A stretch of DNA of 64,000 nt from CBDDBU01 sp965226045 (GTDB lineage Bacteria > Pseudomonadota > Alphaproteobacteria > VGEJ01), in NCBI GenBank assembly GCA_965226045.1, contig CBDDBU010000025.1, positions 111,880 to 175,879 on the forward strand. The letters are read 5' to 3'. The position numbers were made by a program, and so were the translations under genes. This document shows positions 51,921 to 60,858 of this stretch, piece by piece. Each line of letters opens with the position of its first letter. The stretch's first letter is position 1. Under the pieces are notes generated by a model that was not told the DNA's origin, did no database searches, and saw only the letters and a program-made list of their open reading frames with translations.

Positions 51921-53099
51921 GTGTCCTGATCGATAAATGGATATGATTATGTCTCTATTTGTTTTTAGGAGGCGCGATTGATGGCGAGAGTGGCGGTGAC
52001 GATCTCTTTGAGCGATGACGAGCGCGCCGAATTGGAGGCGCTGTCTCGTCGTCGCAAGACGTCGCAGGGGCTTGCGCGGCGGGCTCGGATCGTCTTGGCG
52101 GCGGCGGAAGGGTTGGAGAACAAGGAGATCGCCGTTCGTCTCGAGGCGAGCGCGGACACCGTGGGCAAGTGGCGTCGCCGCTATGCGGCGGAGGGCCTCG
52201 ACGGTCTGTACGACGAACCCCGCCCCGGCGCGCCGCGTCAAATCGGCGATGACGCCATCGCGGAAGCGGTCCGGCTGACGCTGGAAGAGACGCCGCCGGA
52301 CGCGACCCATTGGAGCCTTCGCTCGATGGCGCGGGCGAGCGGCCACGCGCCCTCGACCATTCATCGCATCTGGCGGGCCTTCGGCTTGCAGCCGCATCGC
52401 TCGGAGACCTTCAAGCTGTCGAGCAATCCCTTCTTCGTGGAGAAGGTCCGCGACATCGTCGGTCTGTATTTGGCGCCGCCGGATCGTGCCCTGGTTCTCT
52501 GTGTCGACGAAAAGAGCCAGATCCAGGCCCTGGACCGTTCCCAGCCCCTCTTGCCGATGCGCCCCGGGCAGGCGGAGCGGCGCAGCCACGACTACAAGCG
52601 CCACGGCACGACCTCTCTCTTCGCGGCCCTCGACATCGCCACGGGAGAGATCATCGGCAAATGTTTCCCGCGCCATCGGGCCCGAGAGTTCCGCAAATTC
52701 CTCGACCTCGTCGAGGCGAACGTCCCTGGTGATCTCGACATCCACATCGTCATGGACAACTACGGGACCCACAAGACCAAGGCGATCCGCGACTGGTTCG
52801 CCAAACGGCCGCGCTGGCAGGCCCATTTCACACCCACCAGCGCCTCCTGGCTGAACCAGGTCGAGCGCTGGTTCGGGCTGCTGACCGACAAGCAGATCAG
52901 GCGCGGCGTCCATCGCTCCACCAAGGAGTTGGAGCGCACCATCCTCGACTACATCGACACGACAAACCAGAACCCCAAACCCTTCAAATGGACCAAATCC
53001 GCCGATGACATCCTCGCCGCCATCCAGCGGTTCTGCCTCCGAACAATCGAAACCGCTGAACAGCAGGCGAAAATCATGCGAACTTCGGAATCGGGACAC
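51921..53099 (+). mobile_element. IS630-family insertion sequence
   Basis: A 1179-bp element with ends GTGTCC(T/C)GAT in inverted orientation, flanked on each side by TA (51919-51920 and 53100-53101), the target dinucleotide of the IS630/Tc1/mariner group. It holds one complete transposase gene. The right end abuts the 3' end of hup, and the IS supplies the last base of the hup stop codon. Confidence 0.93.
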
Positions 53100-53102
53100 T
53101 AG
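51981..53102 (+). CDS. IS630-family transposase
   Basis: A 373-aa protein. The N-terminal helix-turn-helix (residues 15-75) includes KEIAVRLEASADTVGKWRRRYA. The DDE core has Asp in LVLCVDEKSQIQAL, Asp in DIHIVMDNYGTHKT and Glu in SWLNQVERWFGLL. The ATG at 51981 follows TAGGAGGCG with ideal spacing. The stop TAG at 53100-53102 is formed by the target TA plus the next host base, so the frame needs the insertion site to terminate. Confidence 0.95.
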   Translation: MARVAVTISLSDDERAELEALSRRRKTSQGLARRARIVLAAAEGLENKEIAVRLEASADTVGKWRRRYAAEGLDGLYDEPRPGAPRQIGDDAIAEAVRLTLEETPPDATHWSLRSMARASGHAPSTIHRIWRAFGLQPHRSETFKLSSNPFFVEKVRDIVGLYLAPPDRALVLCVDEKSQIQALDRSQPLLPMRPGQAERRSHDYKRHGTTSLFAALDIATGEIIGKCFPRHRAREFRKFLDLVEANVPGDLDIHIVMDNYGTHKTKAIRDWFAKRPRWQAHFTPTSASWLNQVERWFGLLTDKQIRRGVHRSTKELERTILDYIDTTNQNPKPFKWTKSADDILAAIQRFCLRTIETAEQQAKIMRTSESGH

Positions 53103-53371
53103 TTGACGGCGTCCTTTAGGGCCTTGCCGGCCTTGAACTTGGGTTGCTTGGAGGCCGGTATTTGAATGGCCTCGCCAGTGCGCGGGTTGCGCCCTTGCGA
53201 CGCCTTGCGCTGGGCGACGCTGAAAGTGCCAAAGCCAACGAGCCGAACGTCCGTCCCGCCGCCTAGGCTTCCGGTGATCGTGTTGAACACGCTGTCAACC
53301 GCCTTGGCCGCGTCCGCCCTTGACAGGCCTGCGTTGTCCGCTACTTCGGCAATCAAATCGTTCTTATTCAC
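53099..53371 (-). CDS. hupB: DNA-binding protein HU
   Basis: A 90-aa nucleoid protein that binds and bends DNA as a dimer. It starts with GTG at 53371 (NKNDLIAEVADNAGLSRADA), has the LVGFGTFSV core and the DNA-binding arm RNPRTGEAIQIPASKQPKFKAG, and ends KALKDAVN. The stop TAG is made from the duplicated target TA plus the first base of the IS630 terminal repeat, so the insertion fell exactly at the stop codon and left the protein whole. In relatives hup directly follows lon; here an IS66-family element lies between them. Confidence 0.95.
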   Translation of the reverse strand: MNKNDLIAEVADNAGLSRADAAKAVDSVFNTITGSLGGGTDVRLVGFGTFSVAQRKASQGRNPRTGEAIQIPASKQPKFKAGKALKDAVN

Positions 53372-53445
53372 GTCTCGGCCCCCTCGGTGGTCATTGTTGA
53401 AGATCATATTGAAGCGTTCGTATTCGCTGATCGGCGCGGAAAAAA

Positions 53446-53474
53446 GTGTAAACAGCGCCCCCTCGCCCCGTCAA
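53446..53474 (-). promoter_or_regulatory. Candidate hup promoter
   Basis: On the minus strand, TTGACG (53469-53474) and TTACAC (53446-53451) are separated by 17 bp. The start codon is 75 bp downstream. It lies between the IS66 element and hup, so hup could still be transcribed after the insertion. The -10 match is weak. Confidence 0.4.
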
Positions 53475-53653
53475 AGGGAAAAACAGAGATATCCCAACAT
53501 TTTCGTAACTACCCAGGTACCCCGCTCCTGACCGCGAGAGGATGATGTAGGTGGTCGCCGGGGCCGGGTTTCCGCCGCCGCGTCGTTGATCGTCTCTTGA
53601 CTCCATAGAATCGGGCGTCTATGGGTTGCGCTCTCGTGTGACGGGAGCGGCGC

Positions 53654-54319
53654 GTGGGATATTTCGGGTCGAAGGCGACGAGCGGTCTGTGCCAGGCGCT
53701 GATTGCGCTGATGCCGCCGCACAGCGTTTACATCGAGAGCCACCTGGGGGGCGGTGCGCTGATGAAGCGCAAGCCAACGGGCGTGCGCTCGATCGGCATC
53801 GACCGCGATGCGCAGGCGCTCGAGGCCTTTGCCTGTGACTACCCGGTCGAGTTGGTGCATGGCTGTGCCCATGCCTTTTTGGCCTCGTTCCCGTTTCTGG
53901 GCCCGGAGCTGGTCTACAGCGATCCCCCCTATCTGCACGCGACCCGCCGTTCGGCACGGCGCTATCGCTTCGACTACGAGGAGGTCGACCATGTCGCGCT
54001 CCTGGACCTGCTCAAGGATCTGCCCTGCCAGGTGATGGTCTCGGGCCATCCCTCGGCGCTCTATGACGAGATGCTGGCGGGCTGGCGCAGTCTGGCGCTG
54101 CAGGTGACGACCCAGGCCCAGGTGCGGACCGAGGTCGTGTGGTTCAACTTCGCGCCCGACCGGGTGCATTGGGCGAGCTACGCAGGCCGGAACTTCACCG
54201 ACCGCCAGCGCATCAAGCGTAAGGCGGCCAACTGGGGCCGGCGTTACAAGGCCTTGCCGGCGGGCGAACGCCTCGCGGTGCTGGCCGCCATGATGGCCGT
54301 CGATGCCGAGGACCCGTGA
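53654..54319 (+). CDS. D12-class DNA adenine N6-methyltransferase carried by the IS66-family element, copy 2
   Basis: 221-aa protein identical to that at 41276-41941, with FGSK, YIESHLGGGAL and the catalytic DPPY motif. GTG start after GGGAG; stop overlaps the transposase start by 4 nt. Two intact copies mean the methyltransferase has not decayed even though it is not needed for the transposition chemistry itself, which argues that it has a use to the element. Confidence 0.9.
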   Translation: MGYFGSKATSGLCQALIALMPPHSVYIESHLGGGALMKRKPTGVRSIGIDRDAQALEAFACDYPVELVHGCAHAFLASFPFLGPELVYSDPPYLHATRRSARRYRFDYEEVDHVALLDLLKDLPCQVMVSGHPSALYDEMLAGWRSLALQVTTQAQVRTEVVWFNFAPDRVHWASYAGRNFTDRQRIKRKAANWGRRYKALPAGERLAVLAAMMAVDAEDP

Positions 54320-55854
54320 CGCTGTCGCGCTGGCACGAGGACCTCGCCGCCCATGACGAGGCCTTCGCGTGCCTGCAAGATCTTCTTGACCCCTCATCCT
54401 TCGCAACCACAGTCGTCAAGGCCTTCCGGGAATGGGGCCAGGGGCTGTTGCGCCTGGCCACGGCGCTCGTCCGGGAGAATGCCGCGCTCGAGCGGGAGAA
54501 CGCGACCCTGCGGGACCGCATCGCCGAGCTCGAGCGGAGCGCGGCGCTTGACAGCACCACCAGCAGCAAGCCGCCCGCCAGCGACGGCCTGCGCAAGAAG
54601 AGCGGAACCCAGAGGCGCACCCGAAGCCAGCGCGGCAAGTCCGGCAGGCCAAGCGGCGGCCAGCCGGGCCACAAGGGAACGACGCTGGCGCGGACCGAGA
54701 GCCCGGACCATGTTGTGGATCATGACCCCTCCGCCTGTTCGGGCTGCGGCGCACCGCTGTCGGACGCCGACCGTCACCGCGCGCCCGTCTGTCGACAGGT
54801 CTTCGATGTGCCCGAGCCACGCCCCCTGGAGGTCACCGAACACCGCGCCCATCGCTGCCTCTGCGGCGCCTGCGCCACCGTGACAGGAGCCGTCTTCCCG
54901 GACGGCGTGACCGCCCCGGTCCAGTACGGGCCACGCATCACCGCCTGGGTGAGCTACCTGCTGTACGCCCAGTTCGTTCCCGAGAAGCGCTTGGCCGAAC
55001 TCATGAGCGACCTCTTCGCAGTGTCCATCTCCACAGCCACGATCACCGCCATGGGCCGGCGAACCGCCAGGCGCTTCGAGCCCTTCCTCGCCCATGTCGC
55101 AGACGTGATCCGCACAGCGGTCCCGGTCAAGCACCTCGACGAAACCGGCCTGCGGATCGCCGCCCGTACCCGCTGGCTCCACGTGCTGTGCACCCCATTC
55201 CTGACCGTCCTGCGCATCGGCGCGGGACGCGGCGATGTCGAAAAGGACCTCGAAGGCATCCTCATCCATGACGATTACGCCGCCTACTTCACCCTCAAGG
55301 GCGTGCGCCACGGCGCCTGCAACGCCCATCACCTGCGCGAACTCCAGGCCCTGATCGACATCGAGAAGGAAGACTGGGCAAAGAGCATGCACCGCCTCCT
55401 TGAGCGCGCACACAGGGCTACCCGCTTCTCCCGTGAGAACGGCCGCGACGTGCCCGCCTCCCTGGTGGCCCGGATCTCGCGGGCCTGGGCCCGCATCCTC
55501 GACCACGCCATCGCCTTCCACGAGGCGCAGCCGCCGCTCCGGACCGGCAAGCGCGGACGAAAGAAACACCGCATCGGTCATAACCTCGCGCTCCGCCTCC
55601 GCAAGCACAAGGAGGGATGCCTGCGATTCCTCACCGACCCGCGCACGCCGTTTACGAACAATGAGGCCGAACGTGACCTCCGAATGGCCAAGCTGCGCCA
55701 GAAAATCTCCGGTGGCTTCCGCTCCGAGAGGGGTGCCTACAACTTCGCCAGAATGCGTGCCGTCATCGCCACCGCCCGAAAGCAAGGCTGGAACGTCCTC
55801 CAGACCCTGGTGCATCCCGATCCGATGCAACTAATCCCCCAACTGCGCCTCTGA
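54316..55854 (+). CDS. IS66-family transposase TnpC (ISBst12-type), copy 2
   Basis: 512 aa, identical to the copy at 41938-43476: leucine zipper, CSGC...CLCGAC zinc finger, and DDE core (HLDETGLR, HDDYAAYF, NNEAERDLR). It starts with the GTG of the GTGA overlap. Intact. Confidence 0.95.
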   Translation: MTLSRWHEDLAAHDEAFACLQDLLDPSSFATTVVKAFREWGQGLLRLATALVRENAALERENATLRDRIAELERSAALDSTTSSKPPASDGLRKKSGTQRRTRSQRGKSGRPSGGQPGHKGTTLARTESPDHVVDHDPSACSGCGAPLSDADRHRAPVCRQVFDVPEPRPLEVTEHRAHRCLCGACATVTGAVFPDGVTAPVQYGPRITAWVSYLLYAQFVPEKRLAELMSDLFAVSISTATITAMGRRTARRFEPFLAHVADVIRTAVPVKHLDETGLRIAARTRWLHVLCTPFLTVLRIGAGRGDVEKDLEGILIHDDYAAYFTLKGVRHGACNAHHLRELQALIDIEKEDWAKSMHRLLERAHRATRFSRENGRDVPASLVARISRAWARILDHAIAFHEAQPPLRTGKRGRKKHRIGHNLALRLRKHKEGCLRFLTDPRTPFTNNEAERDLRMAKLRQKISGGFRSERGAYNFARMRAVIATARKQGWNVLQTLVHPDPMQLIPQLRL

Positions 55855-56039
55855 GAACACCGGCACCGCTACCAGCCCGGACCCCCACGATCCCTCACAT
55901 ACAAACGCTCGGGCCAATCAGACCTGGGTAGTTACACATTTTCACGCTTTTTCTCGAATCTCGGGTTGCCCCCGGCGCCGTTTTCGTGGCGGCCGCGTGA
56001 CTCCAGAGGCGAGAGCGACACTCGCGCGGCAGTGAGCGG

Positions 56040-58463
56040 TCAGTGCGCGACGACGCCGTCGCGGCCGTCCTCCGTCGCTGTGGCCGCCACCGGCTCGACC
56101 GCCGCATCGTCGGACCACTCGATCGGCACGAGCGGCTCGACCAGTGCTAGGGCCAAGACCTCGCTCGCGTCTTGCACGGCGATAATGTTGAGCCCGCGCT
56201 TCACGTTATCCGCGATCTCGGCCAGATCCTTCTCGTTCTCCTTGGGAATGATGACCGTCTTGATCCCCCCCCGGAGCGCCGCCAACAGCTTCTCCTTCAG
56301 CCCGCCGATCGGCAATACACGTCCCCGCAGAGTGATCTCACCGGTCATGGCGACATCCTTGCGGACCGGGTTCTGCGTGAGGACGGAGACGATCGACGTA
56401 ATCATCGCCACGCCCGCCGACGGCCCATCCTTGGGTGTCGCGCCCTCCGGAACATGAATATGAATATCGATCTTCTGGAACCGCGTCGCCGCGACGCCGA
56501 ACCTCACGGCGTTCGCCCGCACGTAGCTGGCCGCCGCCTGCACGGATTCCTGCATAACCTCGCCGAGCTTGCCGGTGATCATCATCTTGCCCTTGCCCGG
56601 CAAGGTGACGGATTCCACCGTCAACAATTCGCCGCCAACCTCGGTCCAAGCCAACCCCGTGGTGACACCGATCAAATCCTCGGCCTCGACCTCGCCATAG
56701 CGGTAGCGCCGCACGCCCGCGAATTTCTTCAAGTTGCGCCGAGTAACATTGACCGTCGTCGCATTGCCCTTGACGATCTCGCGCGTCGCCTTGCGGGTGA
56801 GATTGGCGATCTCCCGCTCCAGGTTGCGAACGCCGGCCTCGCGCGTGTAGTAGCGAATGAGGTCGCGCAGCGACTTGTCGGAGATCGACCACTCGTTGGG
56901 CCGCAACGCATGCGCCTTGATCTGCTTGTCGATGAGATGGCGTTTGGCGATCTCGACCTTCTCGTCCTCGGTGTAGCCGGCGAGACGGATGATCTCCATC
57001 CGATCAAGCAGCGGCGGCGGGATTCGCAGTGTATTCGCCGTGGTAATGAACATGACCTCGGAAAGATCGTAGTCGACCTCAAGGTAATGGTCGTTGAAGG
57101 CGATATTCTGCTCGGGATCGAGAACCTCCAGCAGCGCCGAAGCCGGATCGCCCCGAAAATCCGCGCCCAACTTATCGACTTCGTCGAGAAGGAAGAGCGG
57201 GTTCACGGTCTTCGCCTTCTTCATCGACTGAATGATCTTGCCGGGCAACGAGCCGATGTAGGTGCGACGATGGCCGCGAATCTCCGCCTCGTCGCGGACG
57301 CCGCCGAGCGACATCCTGATGAAAGTGCGGCCGGTCGCCCGCGCGATCGATTTGCCGAGCGACGTCTTACCGACGCCGGGCGCGCCGACGAGGCACAGAA
57401 TCGGGCCTTTTGCCTTCTTCGTGCGCTGCTGCACCGCCAGATACTCGATGATCCGCTCCTTGACCTTCTCGAGGCCATAGTGGTCTTCATCGAGAATCCG
57501 TTCGGCTTGGCCGATGTCCTTCTTGATCCGACCGCGCTTGCCCCACGGGATGCCTAACAGCCAATCGAGGTAGTTGCGGACCACCGTGGCCTCGGCCGAC
57601 ATCGGGCTCATGTTGCGCAGTTTCTTGAGCTCGTTGGTCGCCTTTTCCCGCGCTTCCTTGGAAAGCTTGGTTTTCTTGATGGTCTCCTCGAGCTCGGCGA
57701 GCTCGTCGCGACCGTCCTCGCCCTCGCCCAATTCCTTCTGGATTGCCTTGAGCTGCTCGTTGAGGTAGTACTCGCGCTGCGTCTTCTCCATCTGGCGCTT
57801 GACGCGACCGCGGATCTTCTTCTCCACCTGAAGCACGCCGATTTCCGATGCCATGAGCGCGTAGATCCGCTCAAGGCGTTCGCTGGTGCTCTCGACCTCC
57901 AGCAGCTCCTGCTTATCGGCCACCTTAAGCGTGAGGTGGGAGGCGATCGTGTCAGCCAGCTTGCTCGGGTCTTCGATCTGGCTCAGCGAGACCTGCACTT
58001 CGGGCGGAATCTTCTTGTTGAGTCTGACGTACTCCTCGAATTGGCCGACGACGGCGCGCGCCAGCCCCTCCAGCTCGTTTTCCTCGTCGCTCTTCGACTC
58101 CGGCACCGCCTCGACCATTAGGTCGGCGCGCGCCTCGAAAAAGTTGCCGTTGTCGTTCAACGCCTCGATCCGCGCGCGCGACACGCCCTCGACCAGTACC
58201 TTGACGGTGCCGTCGGGTAGTTTCAGAAGCTGGAGAACGGCCGCCACCGTGCCGACCCTATAGATGTCGTCGGCGCTGGGGTCGTCATCGCCCGCATTCT
58301 TCTGGGCGATCAGGAGAATCTGCTTGTCCTCCCGCATCACATCTTCGAGCGCCTTTATCGACTTCTCGCGCCCGACGAACAGCGGCACGATCATGTGCGG
58401 AAACACGACGATGTCGCGCAGGGGTAGAACGGGCAGGACGGCGGGCCGGGCTACATCTGACAT
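56040..58463 (-). CDS. lon: ATP-dependent protease Lon
   Basis: An 807-aa AAA+ serine protease that degrades misfolded and regulatory proteins in the cytosol. The N-terminal substrate domain (1-200) begins VLPVLPLRDIVVFPHMIVPLFVGR. The ATPase domain has Walker A GAPGVGKTSLGK near residue 362 and Walker B NPLFLLDEVDK. The C-terminal protease domain has the catalytic Ser in KDGPSAGVAM near residue 685 and Lys about 43 residues later. Length and architecture are standard. It lies 142 bp downstream of clpX in the usual clpP-clpX-lon order. Confidence 0.97.
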   Translation of the reverse strand: MSDVARPAVLPVLPLRDIVVFPHMIVPLFVGREKSIKALEDVMREDKQILLIAQKNAGDDDPSADDIYRVGTVAAVLQLLKLPDGTVKVLVEGVSRARIEALNDNGNFFEARADLMVEAVPESKSDEENELEGLARAVVGQFEEYVRLNKKIPPEVQVSLSQIEDPSKLADTIASHLTLKVADKQELLEVESTSERLERIYALMASEIGVLQVEKKIRGRVKRQMEKTQREYYLNEQLKAIQKELGEGEDGRDELAELEETIKKTKLSKEAREKATNELKKLRNMSPMSAEATVVRNYLDWLLGIPWGKRGRIKKDIGQAERILDEDHYGLEKVKERIIEYLAVQQRTKKAKGPILCLVGAPGVGKTSLGKSIARATGRTFIRMSLGGVRDEAEIRGHRRTYIGSLPGKIIQSMKKAKTVNPLFLLDEVDKLGADFRGDPASALLEVLDPEQNIAFNDHYLEVDYDLSEVMFITTANTLRIPPPLLDRMEIIRLAGYTEDEKVEIAKRHLIDKQIKAHALRPNEWSISDKSLRDLIRYYTREAGVRNLEREIANLTRKATREIVKGNATTVNVTRRNLKKFAGVRRYRYGEVEAEDLIGVTTGLAWTEVGGELLTVESVTLPGKGKMMITGKLGEVMQESVQAAASYVRANAVRFGVAATRFQKIDIHIHVPEGATPKDGPSAGVAMITSIVSVLTQNPVRKDVAMTGEITLRGRVLPIGGLKEKLLAALRGGIKTVIIPKENEKDLAEIADNVKRGLNIIAVQDASEVLALALVEPLVPIEWSDDAAVEPVAATATEDGRDGVVAH

Positions 58464-58561
58464 AGCTGCTCCACTACGGGGTGCTCCAGGGGTTGCTCCA
58501 TTGGGCCGACGGCCGGCGCGATGCGACCTATCCGCGCGGAGATAGTCGAAAGCCTACCAAC

Positions 58562-58591
58562 AACGTAGCGACGGCCCCACGTCGCTTCAAG
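58562..58591 (-). promoter_or_regulatory. Candidate heat-shock (sigma-32) promoter of lon
   Basis: On the minus strand, CTTGAA (58586-58591) is followed after about 17 bp by CTACGTT, a loose match to the alphaproteobacterial sigma-32 pattern CTTG-N17-CYTATNT. It lies just after the clpX stop and 100 bp before lon. lon is commonly heat-inducible, which fits, but the -10 match is poor. Confidence 0.3.
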
Positions 58592-58605
58592 GGCCGGGCG
58601 GGCGG

Positions 58606-59871
58606 TCAGGCGCTGCTCCCCACGTCGCTGCGGCGATCAGCATAGATGCGCAGTGGTTGGGCGCGTCCCTCGACAACCTCGCTGTTGATGACCACTTCCT
58701 CGACGCCCTCGAAGGTGGGCAATTCAAACATCAGGTCGAGGAGAATACTCTCCATGATCGAACGTAAGCCACGAGCGCCCGTTTTACGCGCAGTAGCTTT
58801 TCTCGCTATCGCCCGGAGGGCGTCCTCGGAGAATGCCAGCTTGACATCCTCCATGGCGAACAGGCGCTCATATTGCTTGACCAGTGCGTTTTTTGGCTTG
58901 GAGAGGATTTCGATGAGGGCCGCATGGTCGAGGTCGGTCAGCGTGGCCACGACCGGCAAGCGTCCGACAAATTCCGGGATCAGCCCGAATTTGAGGAGAT
59001 CCTCGGGCTCTACCTCTTGGAGGACGTCGCCCGTCTTGCGGTCATCGGGTGCGCGGACATCGGCGTTGAACCCCACCGCCTGACCCTTGCCGCGGCTGGA
59101 AATTATCTTCTCAAGCCCGGAAAAGGCGCCACCACAAACAAACAGAATGTTGGTCGTGTCGACCTGCAGGAACTCCTGCTGTGGATGCTTGCGTCCACCC
59201 TGGGGCGGCACCGATGCGACCGTGCCCTCCATGATCTTCAGCAGCGCCTGCTGAACGCCCTCGCCCGAGACATCGCGGGTGATCGACGGGTTGTCCGATT
59301 TGCGGCTAATCTTGTCCACTTCATCGATGTAGACGATGCCGCGCTGGGCCCGCTCGACATTGTAATCGGCCGACTGCAACAGTTTGAGGATGATGTTCTC
59401 TACATCCTCGCCGACATAGCCCGCCTCGGTCAGCGTCGTCGCGTCGGCCATCGTGAACGGCACGTCGAGGATCCGCGCGAGGGTCTGCGCGAGCAGCGTC
59501 TTGCCGCAGCCGGTCGGCCCAACGAGAAGAATGTTCGACTTGGCGAGTTCGACATCGTTGTTCTTCGCGCCGTGATTGAGGCGCTTGTAATGATTGTGGA
59601 CCGCCACCGACAGCACGCGCTTCGCGTGGCCCTGGCCGATCACGTAATCATCGAGAACATTGCAAATGTCGAGCGGTGTCGGCACGCCGTCGCGCGACTT
59701 GACGAGAGCTCCTTTGTGCTCCTCGCGGATGATGTCCATGCACAGTTCGACGCATTCATCGCAAATGAACACGGTCGGCCCGGCAATGAGCTTGCGAACC
59801 TCATGCTGGCTCTTGCCGCAAAACGAGCAATAAAGAGTGTTCTTGGAATCGCCGCCGCTAGTCTTGCCCAT
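58606..59871 (-). CDS. clpX: ATP-dependent Clp protease ATP-binding subunit ClpX
   Basis: AAA+ unfoldase that feeds substrates to ClpP, 421 aa. The N-terminal zinc-binding domain has YCSFCGKSQ and FICDECVELC (four Cys). Walker A is GPTGCGKTLLA near residue 120 and Walker B is IVYIDEVDKI. The pore loop GYVGEDVE and the IGF-equivalent ClpP-docking loop region follow. The ATG at 59871 begins the conserved MGKTSGGDSKNTLYCSFCG; the 40 upstream codons are not conserved. Confidence 0.97.
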   Translation of the reverse strand: MGKTSGGDSKNTLYCSFCGKSQHEVRKLIAGPTVFICDECVELCMDIIREEHKGALVKSRDGVPTPLDICNVLDDYVIGQGHAKRVLSVAVHNHYKRLNHGAKNNDVELAKSNILLVGPTGCGKTLLAQTLARILDVPFTMADATTLTEAGYVGEDVENIILKLLQSADYNVERAQRGIVYIDEVDKISRKSDNPSITRDVSGEGVQQALLKIMEGTVASVPPQGGRKHPQQEFLQVDTTNILFVCGGAFSGLEKIISSRGKGQAVGFNADVRAPDDRKTGDVLQEVEPEDLLKFGLIPEFVGRLPVVATLTDLDHAALIEILSKPKNALVKQYERLFAMEDVKLAFSEDALRAIARKATARKTGARGLRSIMESILLDLMFELPTFEGVEEVVINSEVVEGRAQPLRIYADRRSDVGSSA

Positions 59872-60181
59872 AAGCTCTTCCCGTTGGCTATTGGCGCGAA
59901 TCTTACCCGTTCGGCTTCTGGCGACACAACCAAATATCCGGTGACCGCCTCCGCCGAGCAGCGTGCGGCCAACAAGGTGACGCACCATCACAGAGCACCG
60001 CGCTCTGGGATGCGACGACCACTACAAATATGGGCAACGTGGACACTATCGGCAACCTGCCCCCGGCGCGGACCCATGGCCGAACCATCGCGCCACCCTG
60101 GCAGGTCGCGCTCGAAAAAGCGTTAACACGGCGATCGGGGCGTCAACACGATGGGGGCGTTAGGGCGGCGGAATCCGGGAC
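59872..60181. other. 310-bp clpP-clpX intergenic region
   Basis: No gene or repeat is visible. It is longer than typical for this pair and may hold a clpX promoter. A TTGACG with a TAACGC 15-16 bp downstream lies on the minus strand near 60125-60150, too weak to call with confidence. Confidence 0.4.
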
Positions 60182-60844
60182 CTATTTCTTCTTGTCCTCG
60201 GCCCCGTCATCGCTCTCGGCCGGCGGGCGCTTGGCCACCACCTCGTCGATCAGACCGAAGGTCTTCGCGTCGTCGGGGCCCATGTACCTGTCGCGGTCGA
60301 GCGCGTCCTCGATAACTTTGATTTTCTGCCCCGTATGGTTGACATAGAGCTGATTAAGGCGGTGGCGTTGATCAACGATCTCGCGAGCATGAATCTCGAT
60401 ATCGGCCGCCTGGCCCTGAAAACCGCCCGACGGTTGGTGGACCATGATCCTGGCGTTGGGCAGGGCGAACCGCATCCCCTTCTCCCCCGCCGCCAGCAAG
60501 AGCGAGCCCATCGAGGCGGCGAGCCCGGTGCATAGCGTCGAGACCTTGGGCCGGATGTATTGCATGGTGTCGTAGATCGCCATACCCGAGGAGACGATGC
60601 CCCCGGGCGAGTTGATATAGAGCGCGATATCCTTGTTGGGGTTCTCCGCCTCCAGGAACAAAAGCTGCGCGGTCATTAATGTCGACACTTGGTCATTGAT
60701 GGGGCCGGTCAGAAAGATGATCCGCTCCTTCAGCAGGCGGGAATAGATGTCATAGGCACGCTCGCCCCGGTTGGTCTGCTCGACGACCATGGGTACGAGC
60801 GTGTTCATGTAGGTGTGGAACGGGTCGCGCATAGGCTCATCCAT
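60182..60844 (-). CDS. clpP: ATP-dependent Clp protease proteolytic subunit
   Basis: Tetradecameric serine protease partner of ClpX, 220 aa. Catalytic Ser is S111 in GLAASMGSLLL and catalytic His is H136 in ARIMVHQPSGG. INSPGGIVSSGMAIYDTMQ and the C-terminal FGLIDEV segment are standard. The start at 60844 (MDEPMRDPFHTYMNTLVP) may be four codons upstream of the true one at MRDPF. It lies 14 bp after the tig stop, in the common order tig-clpP-clpX-lon. Confidence 0.96.
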   Translation of the reverse strand: MDEPMRDPFHTYMNTLVPMVVEQTNRGERAYDIYSRLLKERIIFLTGPINDQVSTLMTAQLLFLEAENPNKDIALYINSPGGIVSSGMAIYDTMQYIRPKVSTLCTGLAASMGSLLLAAGEKGMRFALPNARIMVHQPSGGFQGQAADIEIHAREIVDQRHRLNQLYVNHTGQKIKVIEDALDRDRYMGPDDAKTFGLIDEVVAKRPPAESDDGAEDKKK

Positions 60845-60858
60845 TTGGGTGGTTGCGA

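Larger units (their letters stand above)
53505..55935 (+). mobile_element. IS66-family element with an adenine methyltransferase passenger gene, copy 2
   Basis: The same 2431-bp element as at 41127-43557, with the same GTAACTACCCAGGT ends and apparently identical in sequence. Here the target duplication is a perfect 8 bp, ACATTTTC (53497-53504 and 55936-55943), as expected for IS66. It inserted between lon and hup. GATC sites lie at the same positions near both ends. Confidence 0.95.
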
